This document shows positions 1 to 8,235 of a DNA stretch of 64,000 nucleotides, piece after piece; position 1 is the stretch's first letter, and each line of letters starts with the position of its first letter. A program made the position numbers and the translations under genes. This stretch comes from Citrobacter sp. RHB25-C09 (GTDB lineage Bacteria > Pseudomonadota > Gammaproteobacteria > Enterobacterales > Enterobacteriaceae), in NCBI RefSeq assembly GCF_013836145.1, contig NZ_CP057483.1, positions 4,278,001-4,342,000 of the forward strand, written 5' to 3'. The notes below the pieces were generated by a model, which did no database searches, had not been told where the DNA came from, and saw nothing but the letters and a program-made list of their open reading frames with translations.

Positions 1-22
1 GTGCCTGAAACACATTTTTCAT
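1..22 (-). CDS. lptM: LptM (YifL) lipoprotein, first codons only
   Basis: Only the start of this gene lies in the window; it runs off the left edge. The minus strand reads ATG then Lys-Asn-Val-Phe-Gln-Ala, close to the start of the small outer-membrane lipoprotein LptM (YifL), which is known to assist oxidative maturation of the LPS translocon protein LptD. The gene is divergent from cyaY, the arrangement known from E. coli, where lptM is followed by dapF. Seven residues are thin evidence, so the call leans on synteny. The lipobox is not in view. Confidence 0.7.
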
Positions 23-160
23 TATGGATTGCCTGTAAGTTCATGCTTTCTGTTTTCTATCATCGCAGGAGAAGGCGTAAAAGCAAGCGTTAGCCTGTAA
101 TCTGCAACGCGATTTGTTTCAGGTTATACTGCCGCCATCACTAAAAAATGGGAAACGACA

Positions 161-481
161 ATGAACGACAGTGAATTTCATCGCCTTGCAGATACCCTGT
201 GGATGACCATTGAAGAGCATCTGGATGACTGGGACGGTGACAACGACATCGACTGTGAAATCAACGGTGGCGTGCTGACCATTAGCTTCGAAAATGGCAG
301 CAAAATCATTATCAACCGTCAGGAGCCGCTGCATCAGGTGTGGCTGGCCACCAAACAGGGCGGCTACCATTTTGACCTGAAAGGCGACGAATGGGTGTGT
401 GACCGCAGCGGCGAAACCTTCTGGGATCTGCTGGAACAAGCGGCAACACAGCAGGCGGGCGAGGAAGTGACTTTTCGTTAG
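161..481 (+). CDS. cyaY: CyaY, bacterial frataxin
   Basis: Bacterial frataxin homologue, 106 residues, the usual length. The family binds ferrous and ferric iron and modulates the cysteine desulfurase IscS during Fe-S cluster assembly in the cytoplasm. The N-terminal helix carries the acidic ridge (Glu18, Glu19, Asp22, Asp23, Asp25, Asp27, Asp29, Asp31, Glu33) that binds iron, followed by the beta-sheet core ending near the Trp-Asp-Leu-Leu segment. The gene is convergent with cyaA, and a REP pair fills the gap between the two stops. A monocistronic unit is likely. Confidence 0.97.
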   Translation: MNDSEFHRLADTLWMTIEEHLDDWDGDNDIDCEINGGVLTISFENGSKIIINRQEPLHQVWLATKQGGYHFDLKGDEWVCDRSGETFWDLLEQAATQQAGEEVTFR

Positions 482-490
482 TTTGGTTAT

Positions 491-564
491 GCCCGGTGAC
501 GCTACGCTTACCGGACCTACAAAGGTACCGTACCGTAGGCCGGATAAGGCGAAGCCGCCATCCA
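491..564. repeat. REP pair (BIME) between cyaY and cyaA
   Basis: Two REP units face each other: 491-520 (GCCCGGTGACG...CCGGACCTAC) and 535-564 (GTAGGCCGGATAAGGC...GCCATCC). Such bacterial interspersed mosaic elements sit between convergent genes, fold into stem-loops, stabilise 3' ends and can bind gyrase or IHF. The location between two convergent stops is typical. Confidence 0.88.
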
Positions 565-577
565 GCAAATCCGGCAC

Positions 578-3124
578 TTACGAAAAATACTGCTGTAACA
601 GCGGCGCGTCGTTATCTTGATTGGCGGGGGGAACGTCACCAATCGCCTGGGCGCGGAAAGGAATAACCTGAGCACGTCCTTCTGAATTCACAATCTGATA
701 AAACTGCGGCAGGTTGAAGTTGATAAAGCTGGAGCCGTAGGTAAAACGGTCATGCGAAGAGGAGTAGAAGCGGCTGACGTCGCGCACCAGCTCTTCTTTG
801 CTGCCTTCGCAGTGGTGGTACACTTCCGCACGGTTACTCTCGTCCAGAATGTAAATATTAAAGCCCTTCTCATCGCCCGTCTCTTCAAAGAAGAACTGGA
901 TGATCCCTTCGCTGGCGAACCCATCTACCACCGACGGCAGTCTCACCTGGTTGGTCTCTACCTGAACGGAAAGACCGTGCAGTTTGTTGTGCGATATCGC
1001 GCCGTAGAATTCGATGGCATTTTCCAGCTTCTGCACCGACACGTTCAGACGTTCGAAGAATAATCCCCACGTCTGGCCGGAAACGCGAAGTGCTTTAAAG
1101 CGTCCGGTTTCCTGACGGGTACTGGAAAGACGCAGCTCAATACATTCCGAAACCAGCTGCTGGACGCGGGTGCGAATCAGGCCGCGCAGATGCTGGCTGT
1201 AGCAGAACACCTCTACGCTGTCCGGCGGTGCAGCATCCTGGTGCATTTTGCCAAGAATTGTTTTCAGTGCTTCGATCATCGCCTGTTCGCCGTTGAAGTG
1301 CAGGGTTCGCACTTCGTTCCATGAGTTGCGGTACAGCAGATCGACACTACCCACCAGGCAGTTTTGCTCTTCGCCAAAGCTGAAGACGTCCAGCTTGCGA
1401 AAGTCGAAATGGACAACCTGATTGCGGAATGCCGCCGTTGGGTCGTATTCCAGGTTGACGATAATCGCCAGATGGCGAATCTCACACGGGCTGTAGAGCG
1501 CTTTCGGCGTCGGCGCAGGCAGGCGCAACGGGAAATGGTGCGACACATCCGCGACCATCTCCTGCAACTTCGGCAGGTCAACAATGCCGTTGCCTTTAAT
1601 AAACAGATGGGTACGGGAAGTCAGCAACCCGTTAAACCACGCCCAGGCCACCAGCTTATTCAGATAGCGGTTATATTCCAGCGGCTGATGGCTGATGATC
1701 GAATCCATGTTTGGCGCACGGTTGTAGAGATACCAGCCTGAACGGTTAGCACGTCCCGGCGGAACATGGATAAAGGTTAAATTCGGTTCGGAGAGGTCCG
1801 GGGAAATCTGCGGATTCACCAGTGTGACTTTGCCCGGCAGGGCTTCAAACGCAGCATACAGCTTACGGGTCAGCACGCCGATATCCTGAGGACTGGCGCT
1901 GACGCTGAGGTTATTGCGTCGAGCAAAGCGGATCAGATTACGGTAGCTCTGCATCATGGCGTCGAGCAGCTCATTGTGCGCTTCACGCACCTGATCGATC
2001 TTCCAGTTCGCCCGGTTATCCAGCATGGCCAGGCGCTCTTCGTCCCACCCCCACTCGCTTACCAACTGACTTAATACTTCACGTCGCCAGCCCACGCAGG
2101 CGCGCTCGCGGCTCAGTTTCTCACACACTTTCAGGTAGAAACATCGACGCACTAAATCCAGACGTGTCGGGTCTTCAATCGCCGTGAGGTATTCAGTGAC
2201 GCGCTCCAGCATCATGCAGTACGGGTCAAGACCGAACGAGACGATCTCGCCGTCGTGCAGGCGCTGTTTAATGTCTTTCGCCAACAGGCGCGGATTCGGG
2301 TATTCCCAGGAGTAGGCTTCGAGCAGCAGCGTTTTGAGCACCGCTTTGTACGGGGAATCGATACTTTTATAGAGCTGCCAGAGGCTGGCACCGAAGTACT
2401 CTTCAGCGGAGAGCGAGCTTAGGCCGCCCAGATCCAACCATTCGTTCGGCGTGAGCACCCCTTGTGCATAAAGCGTCATGACGTAGTCGTCGTAATGCTC
2501 TTCTTCATCGCCCGGGACCATATTCCACAAAATACGTTTACCGGCGAGACGCACAGCGGTGCGATAGAATTCGTCCAGCAGCAGGATGTGCTGCGTAGAG
2601 CCGCAGTCTTCACCCCCCAGACTGCCGCTTTCGTTGTGGCGGAAACGGTTTTCATCAATCAGGAAGAAGCTGACTTCAACGCCCAGCGAGGCGGCCCAGC
2701 TTTCCAGCAGGCTACATTTACGTTGCAGAAGTTGACGTTCTTCGCTGTCGAGCCAGGACTGGTGGCACACCCAAATATCAAGATCAGACGAGCAGCTTTG
2801 CCCTACCGATGAGGTGCTTCCCATGGAGTACACGCCGGTAATCGGCAGTTCACCGACCGGCGGATCCTGCGGAGCCAGTCCACGGTACAATTCCAGCTCG
2901 TTAAGATAGTGACGTTGAGTTTCATCAGGCGTGTAAAGGCAAATGCCCTTGGGAACGTTACCATCGAGGTAACCCGGCATCAGCGGATGATGATAGTGCA
3001 ATAATGTCGGCAGAAGACTGTATACCTGCTGGAAAGCAGGACCCATGGCAGCAAGCGCGCGATCCACACGCAGTTGATTTATGGCATCCAGTCTCTGTTT
3101 CAGAGTCTCAATATAGAGGTACAA
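578..3124 (-). CDS. cyaA: Adenylate cyclase, class I
   Basis: Class I adenylate cyclase making cAMP, the ligand of CRP. I start at TTG 3124, giving 848 residues, the family length in enterobacteria; the unusual UUG codon is known to hold expression down. An ATG at 3184 would add 20 residues not found in the family. The nucleotidyltransferase motif is visible as Gly102-Ser103 with Asp114 and Asp116 for metal binding. The C-terminal half is the regulatory region that responds to the glucose phosphotransferase system. The gene is divergent from hemC, and a CRP-like site lies upstream, consistent with feedback repression by cAMP-CRP. Confidence 0.97.
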   Translation of the reverse strand: MYLYIETLKQRLDAINQLRVDRALAAMGPAFQQVYSLLPTLLHYHHPLMPGYLDGNVPKGICLYTPDETQRHYLNELELYRGLAPQDPPVGELPITGVYSMGSTSSVGQSCSSDLDIWVCHQSWLDSEERQLLQRKCSLLESWAASLGVEVSFFLIDENRFRHNESGSLGGEDCGSTQHILLLDEFYRTAVRLAGKRILWNMVPGDEEEHYDDYVMTLYAQGVLTPNEWLDLGGLSSLSAEEYFGASLWQLYKSIDSPYKAVLKTLLLEAYSWEYPNPRLLAKDIKQRLHDGEIVSFGLDPYCMMLERVTEYLTAIEDPTRLDLVRRCFYLKVCEKLSRERACVGWRREVLSQLVSEWGWDEERLAMLDNRANWKIDQVREAHNELLDAMMQSYRNLIRFARRNNLSVSASPQDIGVLTRKLYAAFEALPGKVTLVNPQISPDLSEPNLTFIHVPPGRANRSGWYLYNRAPNMDSIISHQPLEYNRYLNKLVAWAWFNGLLTSRTHLFIKGNGIVDLPKLQEMVADVSHHFPLRLPAPTPKALYSPCEIRHLAIIVNLEYDPTAAFRNQVVHFDFRKLDVFSFGEEQNCLVGSVDLLYRNSWNEVRTLHFNGEQAMIEALKTILGKMHQDAAPPDSVEVFCYSQHLRGLIRTRVQQLVSECIELRLSSTRQETGRFKALRVSGQTWGLFFERLNVSVQKLENAIEFYGAISHNKLHGLSVQVETNQVRLPSVVDGFASEGIIQFFFEETGDEKGFNIYILDESNRAEVYHHCEGSKEELVRDVSRFYSSSHDRFTYGSSFINFNLPQFYQIVNSEGRAQVIPFRAQAIGDVPPANQDNDAPLLQQYFS

Positions 3125-3512
3125 GACGTATCGCCTGATGTTGCTACCCGTCATGTTGATGCTTGTCGCAGCGCAAGCGCTCACGACCTACTTCACCATT
3201 CGGGATAAACCGTATGTCAAAAATAACCGTAACCCTTTTCATCCGTTTTTTTGTGCGAACAGACGAAAAAATGGTCTAAAACGTGATCAATTTAACACCT
3301 TGCTCATTGACCGTAAAGAAAGATGCACTACATACAAGTGTAGCATCAATCGTTGCGCGTAAATTCCTCAATACGATCGGCGGATTCCTCGTCATCATTG
3401 CTTGCCAGGGGAGGCACACAATCTGATCTTTTACTTACCTTTGGCCGTAACACTGACATCCCACTTGTAAGGATGTTAGGATGAACCACGGACGATAATG
3501 ACGGTAACAAGC
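3125..3512. promoter_or_regulatory. cyaA-hemC divergent control region
   Basis: A 388-bp gap between the TTG of cyaA and the ATG of hemC, holding the promoters of both divergent units. It contains the CRP-like site listed separately and AT-rich stretches around 3210-3320. I see no open frame with a family match. Exact -10/-35 boxes for hemC could not be fixed by eye. Confidence 0.7.
3282..3297 (-). promoter_or_regulatory. CRP site at the cyaA promoter
   Basis: Minus-strand TGTTAAATTGATCACG fits the CRP pattern TGTGA-N6-TCACA with two mismatches in the left half (TGTTA) and one in the right (TCACG). It lies about 160 bp upstream of the TTG start of cyaA. The same site is known at cyaA P2 of E. 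coli, where CRP-cAMP represses by overlapping the promoter. The autoregulation here is inferred. Confidence 0.75.
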
Positions 3513-4454
3513 ATGTTAGACAATGTTTTAAGAATTGCCACACGCCAAAGCCCCCTTGCGCTCTGGCAGGCACATTATGTCAAAGACGCCCTGCTGGCTA
3601 ACCACCCAGGTCTGGTCGTGGAACTGGTACCTATGGTGACTCGTGGCGACGTCATCCTTGATACGCCGTTGGCAAAAGTCGGCGGTAAAGGCTTGTTTGT
3701 AAAAGAGCTCGAAGTGGCGTTGCTGGAAAAACGTGCCGATATCGCGGTGCACTCGATGAAAGATGTACCGGTCGAATTCCCTGAAGGCTTAGGGCTGGTC
3801 ACGATTTGCGAGCGCGAAGATCCGCGCGATGCCTTTGTCTCGAATAAATATAACGATTTAGATGAACTGCCCGCTGGCAGTATCGTCGGCACCTCCAGCC
3901 TGCGCCGCCAGTGTCAGTTGGCAGAACGTCGTCCGGACCTGGTCATCCGTTCGCTGCGCGGTAACGTTGGCACTCGTTTGAACAAGCTTGATAACGGCGA
4001 CTACGATGCCATTATTCTCGCTGTCGCCGGTTTGAAACGCTTAGGGCTGGAATCACGCATCCGCTGCGCGCTCCCGCCGGAAGTCTCTTTGCCTGCCGTT
4101 GGCCAGGGCGCGGTCGGCATTGAATGCCGTCTTGATGATACCCGGACGCAGGCGCTGTTAGCCCCACTCAACGATGAGATCACCGCACTGCGCGTCAAAG
4201 CCGAGCGGGCGATGAATACCCGTCTGGAAGGCGGCTGCCAGGTGCCCATTGGTAGCTATGCCGAACTGATCGACGGTGAGATCTGGCTACGTGCGCTGGT
4301 TGGCGCGCCTGACGGGTCGCAAATGGTGCGTGGCGAACGTCGCGGTTCAGCAAAAGATGCCGAGCAGATGGGTATTTCTCTGGCGGAAGAACTGCTGGAT
4401 AACGGTGCCCGCGCGATTCTGACGGAAGTCTATAACGGGGAAACGCCTGCATGA
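3513..4454 (+). CDS. hemC: Hydroxymethylbilane synthase (porphobilinogen deaminase)
   Basis: Polymerises four porphobilinogens into hydroxymethylbilane in tetrapyrrole (heme, siroheme) synthesis. From ATG 3513 the protein has 313 residues, the family length; the ATG at 3498 adds five residues and is less likely. Catalytic Asp84 lies in the Val-His-Ser-Met-Lys-Asp motif. The Glu-Gly-Gly-Cys-Gln-Val-Pro motif near residue 242 carries the cysteine that anchors the dipyrromethane cofactor. It is the first gene of hemCDXY, and its TGA overlaps the ATG of hemD by four bases, which suggests translational coupling. Confidence 0.98.
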   Translation: MLDNVLRIATRQSPLALWQAHYVKDALLANHPGLVVELVPMVTRGDVILDTPLAKVGGKGLFVKELEVALLEKRADIAVHSMKDVPVEFPEGLGLVTICEREDPRDAFVSNKYNDLDELPAGSIVGTSSLRRQCQLAERRPDLVIRSLRGNVGTRLNKLDNGDYDAIILAVAGLKRLGLESRIRCALPPEVSLPAVGQGAVGIECRLDDTRTQALLAPLNDEITALRVKAERAMNTRLEGGCQVPIGSYAELIDGEIWLRALVGAPDGSQMVRGERRGSAKDAEQMGISLAEELLDNGARAILTEVYNGETPA

Positions 4455-5191
4455 GTATCCTGGTCACCCGCCCGTCTCCCGCAGGGGAAGAGTTAGTGAG
4501 CCGTCTGCGCACACTGGGGCTGGCGGCCTGGAATTTCCCGCTCATTGAATTTACTCCTGGTCGGGAGCTTCCACGATTAGCGGAGGCGATGTCCGCACTT
4601 ACTGAAAACGATCTGCTCTTTGCGCTTTCGCAACATGCCGTTTCCTTTGCCCATGCGCAACTGGAACGGCAAGGCCTGAAATGGCCCGTCGCCCCTCACT
4701 ATTTTGCCATTGGGCGAACCACAGCGCTGGCGCTGCATACCGTTAGCGGTTGCGATGTTCGTTACCCGCACGATCGGGAAATCAGCGAAGTCTTGCTACA
4801 ATTACCTGAATTACAAAATATTGCGGGCAAGCGCGCGCTTATTTTGCGTGGCAACGGTGGACGTGAACTTATAGGTGAAACCCTAACGACGCGCGGCACT
4901 GAAGTGACGTTTTGCGAATGCTATCAGCGTTGCGCGAAAAATTATGATGGCGCGGAAGAAGCGATGCGCTGGCAATCTCGCGGTGTGACGACAATTGTGG
5001 TAACCAGCGGTGAGATGCTGCAACAACTCTGGTCGCTGATTCCGCCGTATTATCGTGAAAACTGGTTACTACACTGTCGACTTGTCGTCGTCAGTGAGCG
5101 TCTGGCGCACCTCGCCCGGGAACTGGGCTGGCAAGATATTCGTGTCGCTGATAACGCTGACAACGATGCGCTTCTGCGCGCATTACAATAA
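4451..5191 (+). CDS. hemD: Uroporphyrinogen-III synthase
   Basis: Cyclises hydroxymethylbilane with inversion of ring D to give uroporphyrinogen III, the step after HemC. The protein has 246 residues, normal for the family, and forms two alpha/beta domains of low sequence conservation; the identification rests on similarity to the enterobacterial protein and the four-base overlap with hemC. The downstream gene hemX begins 21 bp after the stop, so the operon continues. Confidence 0.97.
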   Translation: MSILVTRPSPAGEELVSRLRTLGLAAWNFPLIEFTPGRELPRLAEAMSALTENDLLFALSQHAVSFAHAQLERQGLKWPVAPHYFAIGRTTALALHTVSGCDVRYPHDREISEVLLQLPELQNIAGKRALILRGNGGRELIGETLTTRGTEVTFCECYQRCAKNYDGAEEAMRWQSRGVTTIVVTSGEMLQQLWSLIPPYYRENWLLHCRLVVVSERLAHLARELGWQDIRVADNADNDALLRALQ

Positions 5192-5212
5192 CTCTCATAA
5201 TGGGAAGCCATA

Positions 5213-6397
5213 ATGACGGAACAAGAGAAATCCTCCGCCGTGGTTGAAGAAACCCGGGAGGCCGTGGACACCAAACCACAGCCAGCTACCGCTGAAAAAA
5301 AGAGTAAGAACAGCACCGCGCTGGTATTGAGTGCGCTGGCCATCGCAATTGCCCTCGCGGCGGGCGCAGGACTTTATGGCTGGGGAAAACAGCAGGCAAC
5401 CACGCAGACCGCAATGAGCGATGCACTGGCTAACCAACTGACCTCATTGCAAAAATCCCAGGAAACGCAAAAAGCAGAGCTGGAAAGCATTATTAAGCAA
5501 CAGGCCACGCAACTGGATGCCGCTAAGCATCAGCAGGCTGAACTGGCGAAACAACTGGAAGACGTCCAACAGAAAGTAGCGACCATCTCTGGCAGCGATG
5601 CCAAAACCTGGCTGCTGGCACAAGCTGACTTCCTCGTTAAAATGGCCGGACGTAAGCTGTGGAGCGATCAGGACGTCACCACGGCAGCTGCGCTTCTCAA
5701 GAGTGCGGATGCGAGTCTGGCAGACATGAACGACCCGAGCCTGATTACCGCACGTCGGGCAATTACCGATGATATCGCCAGTCTATCCTCGGTCGCGCAG
5801 GTGGACTACGATGGTATCATATTAAAAATCAACCAGTTGTCTAATCAGATCGATAATCTTCGCCTGGCAGATAACGACAGCGACGATGCGCCGATGGATT
5901 CTGACAGCGCCGAGCTTTCGAGTTCGATCGGCGAATGGCGCGTCAATTTGCAAAAAAGCTGGCAGAACTTTATGGACAGCTTTATCACCATTCGCCGTCG
6001 CGATGACACTACCGTGCCGCTGTTAGCGCCAAACCAGGATGTCTATCTGCGGGAAAATATCCGTTCTCGTCTGTTAGTCGCTGCGCAAGCGGTGCCGCGT
6101 CATCAGGAAGAAACCTATCGTCAGGCACTGGAAAATGTGTCTACGTGGGTTCGCGCCTATTACGACACTGATGACGCCACGACAAAAGCCTTCCTCGAGG
6201 AAGTGGATAAGCTGAGCCAGCAGAGCATCACCATGGACGTACCGGAAACCCTGCAAAGCCAGGCGATCCTTGAAAAGCTGATGCAAACCCGCGTGCGTAA
6301 CCTGATGGCCCAACCTGCGGTTGCCGCACCGGAAGCAACGCCAGCCCCTGCCGCACCGCAGGCTGAAGCACCCGCCGCCACGCCACAAGGAGAATAA
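5213..6397 (+). CDS. hemX: HemX, membrane-anchored coiled-coil protein
   Basis: Inner-membrane protein of the hem operon with 394 residues. An acidic, Glu/Lys-rich cytoplasmic N-terminus is followed by one membrane segment (about 35-57), a Gln/Lys/Glu-rich coiled coil (about 60-130), a helical domain and an Ala/Pro-rich tail after residue 370. It was once called uroporphyrinogen-III methyltransferase, but I see no SAM-binding methylase motif, so that name should not be used for function. Its role in heme synthesis is not established. The stop overlaps the hemY start region. Confidence 0.95.
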   Translation: MTEQEKSSAVVEETREAVDTKPQPATAEKKSKNSTALVLSALAIAIALAAGAGLYGWGKQQATTQTAMSDALANQLTSLQKSQETQKAELESIIKQQATQLDAAKHQQAELAKQLEDVQQKVATISGSDAKTWLLAQADFLVKMAGRKLWSDQDVTTAAALLKSADASLADMNDPSLITARRAITDDIASLSSVAQVDYDGIILKINQLSNQIDNLRLADNDSDDAPMDSDSAELSSSIGEWRVNLQKSWQNFMDSFITIRRRDDTTVPLLAPNQDVYLRENIRSRLLVAAQAVPRHQEETYRQALENVSTWVRAYYDTDDATTKAFLEEVDKLSQQSITMDVPETLQSQAILEKLMQTRVRNLMAQPAVAAPEATPAPAAPQAEAPAATPQGE

Positions 6398-6399
6398 TG

Positions 6400-7596
6400 A
6401 TGCTTAAAGTATTGTTGCTCTTCGTTCTGTTGATTGCAGGGATCGTGGTCGGCCCGATGATCGCCGGACATCAAGGTTATGTGCTGATCCAGACCAACAC
6501 GTACAACATTGAAACCAGCGTAACGGGGCTGGTGATCATTCTGATACTCGCCATGGTGGTATTGTTTGCCATTGAGTGGCTGCTGCGCCGCATTTTCCGC
6601 ACCGGAGCGCATACTCGCGGCTGGTTTGTGGGCCGCAAGCGTCGACGCGCGCGTAAGCAAACTGAACAGGCGCTGCTGAAGCTGGCAGAAGGTGACTATC
6701 AGCAGGTTGAGAAGCTGATGGCGAAAAATGCCGATCATGCCGAACAGCCGGTAGTGAACTACCTGCTGGCTGCCGAAGCGGCTCAGCAGCGTGGCGATGA
6801 GTCGCGCGCTAATCAGCACCTGGAACGCGCCACTGAACTGGCGGGTAATGACACCATTCCGGTAGAGATTGCCCGCGTTCGTCTGCAACTGGCGCGCAAC
6901 GAGAATCACGCCGCGCGTCATGGGGTGGATAAACTGCTGGAAGTGACGCCGCGTCATCCGGAAGTGCTGCGCCTGGCGGAACAAGCCTATATTCGCACCG
7001 GAGCCTGGAGTTCGCTGCTGGATATCATTCCTTCCATGGCGAAAGCCCATGTCGGTGATGAAGAACATCGTGCGGCGCTCGAGCAGCAGGCGTGGATTGG
7101 CCTGATGGATAAAGCCCGTGCAGACGAAGGCAGTGAGGGGTTACGCGAGTGGTGGAAAAACCAGAGCCGGAAGACCCGCCATCAGGTCGCTTTGCAGGTC
7201 GCCATGGCTGAGCATTTGATTGAATGTGACGATCACGATATGGCACAGCAAATTATTATCGACGGCCTGAAGCGTCAATATGATGACCGACTCATCCTGC
7301 CTATTCCGCGTTTGAAAACCAATAACCCGGAACAGCTGGAAAAAGTCCTGCGTCAGCAGATAAAGAGCGTTGGCGATCGTCCGCTGTTGTGGAGCACGCT
7401 GGGCCAGTCGCTGATGAAACACGGTGAATGGCAGGAAGCGGCCTTTGCATTCCGCGCCGCGCTGAAGCAGCGTCCCGATGCCTACGATTATGCCTGGCTT
7501 GCCGACGCGCTCGATCGCCTGCATCAACCGGAAGAGGCGGCTACCATGCGTCGCGACGGTCTGATGCTGACACTACAGAACAATCCCCCGCAGTAA
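6400..7596 (+). CDS. hemY: HemY, membrane protein with TPR-like repeats
   Basis: Last gene of hemCDXY. Two ATGs stand in tandem; ATG 6400 gives the 398-residue product usual in enterobacteria, while ATG 6397 would add one Met. There are two membrane segments (about 2-20 and 40-62), then an Arg/Lys-rich stretch and a long helical region of TPR-like repeats reaching the C-terminus. Despite the name it is not the protoporphyrinogen oxidase HemY of Gram-positives. The family is suggested to act late in heme synthesis or to organise the pathway at the membrane; this is inference. A REP follows the stop. Confidence 0.95.
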   Translation: MLKVLLLFVLLIAGIVVGPMIAGHQGYVLIQTNTYNIETSVTGLVIILILAMVVLFAIEWLLRRIFRTGAHTRGWFVGRKRRRARKQTEQALLKLAEGDYQQVEKLMAKNADHAEQPVVNYLLAAEAAQQRGDESRANQHLERATELAGNDTIPVEIARVRLQLARNENHAARHGVDKLLEVTPRHPEVLRLAEQAYIRTGAWSSLLDIIPSMAKAHVGDEEHRAALEQQAWIGLMDKARADEGSEGLREWWKNQSRKTRHQVALQVAMAEHLIECDDHDMAQQIIIDGLKRQYDDRLILPIPRLKTNNPEQLEKVLRQQIKSVGDRPLLWSTLGQSLMKHGEWQEAAFAFRAALKQRPDAYDYAWLADALDRLHQPEEAATMRRDGLMLTLQNNPPQ

Positions 7597-7605
7597 CGCC
7601 CTTAT

Positions 7606-7631
7606 GCCCGGTGGCGCTTCGCTTACCGGGC
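7606..7631. repeat. REP element after hemY
   Basis: GCCCGGTGGCG, loop, CGCTTACCGGGC form a single REP stem-loop ten bases past the hemY stop. It probably protects the 3' end of the hem transcript. An ERIC element begins six bases further on. Confidence 0.85.
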
Positions 7632-7636
7632 ATCCC

Positions 7637-7763
7637 CCTACACGAAATCATTCGCGATGCATCGAGGCGGCAAGCCTGAGAATCCCCGGGAGCTTACACA
7701 GGTAAGTGACCGGGGTAAGCAGGCGCAGCCAACAGAGAGGCAACGTGAAGGATGACGTGTAGG
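7637..7763. repeat. ERIC (IRU) element, 127 bp
   Basis: Intergenic repeat bounded by inverted ends CCTACACG (7637-7644) and CGTGTAGG (7756-7763). The core contains GAATCCCC, GGAGCTTACA, GTAAGTGAC and GGGGTAAGC followed by GCAGCCAAC. These match the enterobacterial repetitive intergenic consensus, as known from ERIC PCR primers, and the 127-bp span equals the classic ERIC length. The centre folds as CTTAC-ACAG-GTAAG with an outer CCCCGG/CCGGGG stem. It lies between the hemY REP and the glmZ terminator. Confidence 0.88.
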
Positions 7764-7765
7764 CA

Positions 7766-7797
7766 TAAAAAAACGCCTGCTCTACTGAGCAGGCGTT
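7766..7797 (-). terminator. glmZ terminator
   Basis: Perfect 11-bp stem AACGCCTGCTC / GAGCAGGCGTT with a TACT loop (plus-strand reading), followed on the minus strand by seven U residues. It is the intrinsic terminator of the GlmZ small RNA and forms its 3' end. Confidence 0.93.
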
Positions 7798-7969
7798 AAA
7801 CAGGTCTGTATGACAACATAAATGGTGCTTCACTCAACGTTGTGTCCATGGTGTTTGATGAGGCCGAAGCGACATCTGTCAGTGGACGATAAGCACCGTA
7901 AACGGCTCTGCGTCATTCCTGAGTTTATGAAGCACGATGGCGAACATAAGAGATGGAATGAGCATCTAC
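7766..7969 (-). ncRNA. glmZ: GlmZ small RNA
   Basis: About 204 nt on the minus strand, beginning GTAGATGCTCATTCC and ending in the GC-rich terminator. I recognise it by close similarity to E. coli GlmZ, including the TTGTCATACAGACCTG block just before the terminator. In E. coli full-length GlmZ, with Hfq, base-pairs with the glmS leader and activates synthesis of glucosamine-6-phosphate synthase; RapZ directs RNase E to inactivate it, and the homologous RNA GlmY sequesters RapZ. The position next to hemY is conserved. No protein-coding frame here is credible. Confidence 0.93.
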
Positions 7970-7975
7970 ATGTGT

Positions 7976-7996
7976 ATTATTGCACATTACATGCCA
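7976..7996 (-). promoter_or_regulatory. glmZ promoter, sigma-54 type overlapping a sigma-70 -10
   Basis: Minus-strand TGGCATG-TAAT-GTGCA (7982-7996) fits the sigma-54 -24/-12 pattern, with GG and GC exactly ten bases apart, and the GC lies 13-14 bases before the RNA start at 7969. An AATAAT hexamer at 7976-7981 is placed like a sigma-70 -10 box. Overlapping sigma-54/sigma-70 promoters at glmY/glmZ are known in several enterobacteria. Two GlrR-type sites upstream support sigma-54 use. Confidence 0.8.
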
Positions 7997-8097
7997 GGAT
8001 TGCACCGCTAAAAATAAGGATTCAGACTTTTGCACCCCAGTGCTGGCGCGGGATTACAGCATCTCCCTTCTTTTTACACAGGGCTGTTCACTGAAAT

Positions 8098-8115
8098 TGT
8101 CTCTGAGTAGCGACA
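8098..8115. promoter_or_regulatory. GlrR-type activator site 1
   Basis: TGTC-N10-GACA, the inverted repeat described for the response regulator GlrR (YfhA) at glmY and glmZ. It is centred about 137 bp upstream of the glmZ start, a normal enhancer distance for a sigma-54 activator. The spacer ends in GTAGC, close to ATAGC in site 2. Confidence 0.75.
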
Positions 8116-8160
8116 AATAACATTCTTTTTATAAAAAAGATTAAATATCAATGTGATAGA

Positions 8161-8178
8161 TGTCACCAAATAGCGACA
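8161..8178. promoter_or_regulatory. GlrR-type activator site 2
   Basis: Second exact TGTC-N10-GACA, 63 bp upstream of site 1 in the glmZ sense. AT-rich DNA between the two sites, including TATCAATGTGATA at about 8147-8159, could hold an IHF site, as known for this promoter class; that part is inference. Confidence 0.75.
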
Positions 8179-8211
8179 ATAAGAAATGAGAGAGGAAATG
8201 ACGCAGAAAAC

Positions 8212-8235
8212 AAAAAACCCCGCCGAAGCGGGGTT
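8212..8235 (-). terminator. Terminator of the argX-hisR-leuT-proM tRNA operon
   Basis: AACCCCGC-CGAA-GCGGGGTT stem-loop (8216-8235), followed on the minus strand by a six-base U run. It lies a few bases past the CCA end of tRNA-Pro and closes the leftward tRNA transcript. Confidence 0.93.

Noticed and set aside
119..577. A 152-codon minus-strand frame across cyaY
   Set aside because: It is antisense to cyaY and reads through the REP pair; no similarity.
5213..6397. Annotating HemX as uroporphyrinogen-III C-methyltransferase
   Set aside because: There is no SAM-binding methylase motif; the protein is a single-pass membrane coiled-coil protein, so the enzymatic label is not supported.
7428..8094. 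Small plus-strand frames across the hemY end, ERIC and glmZ
   Set aside because: The DNA is explained by REP, ERIC and the glmZ RNA on the other strand; the frames differ in the parts that are conserved as RNA or repeat.
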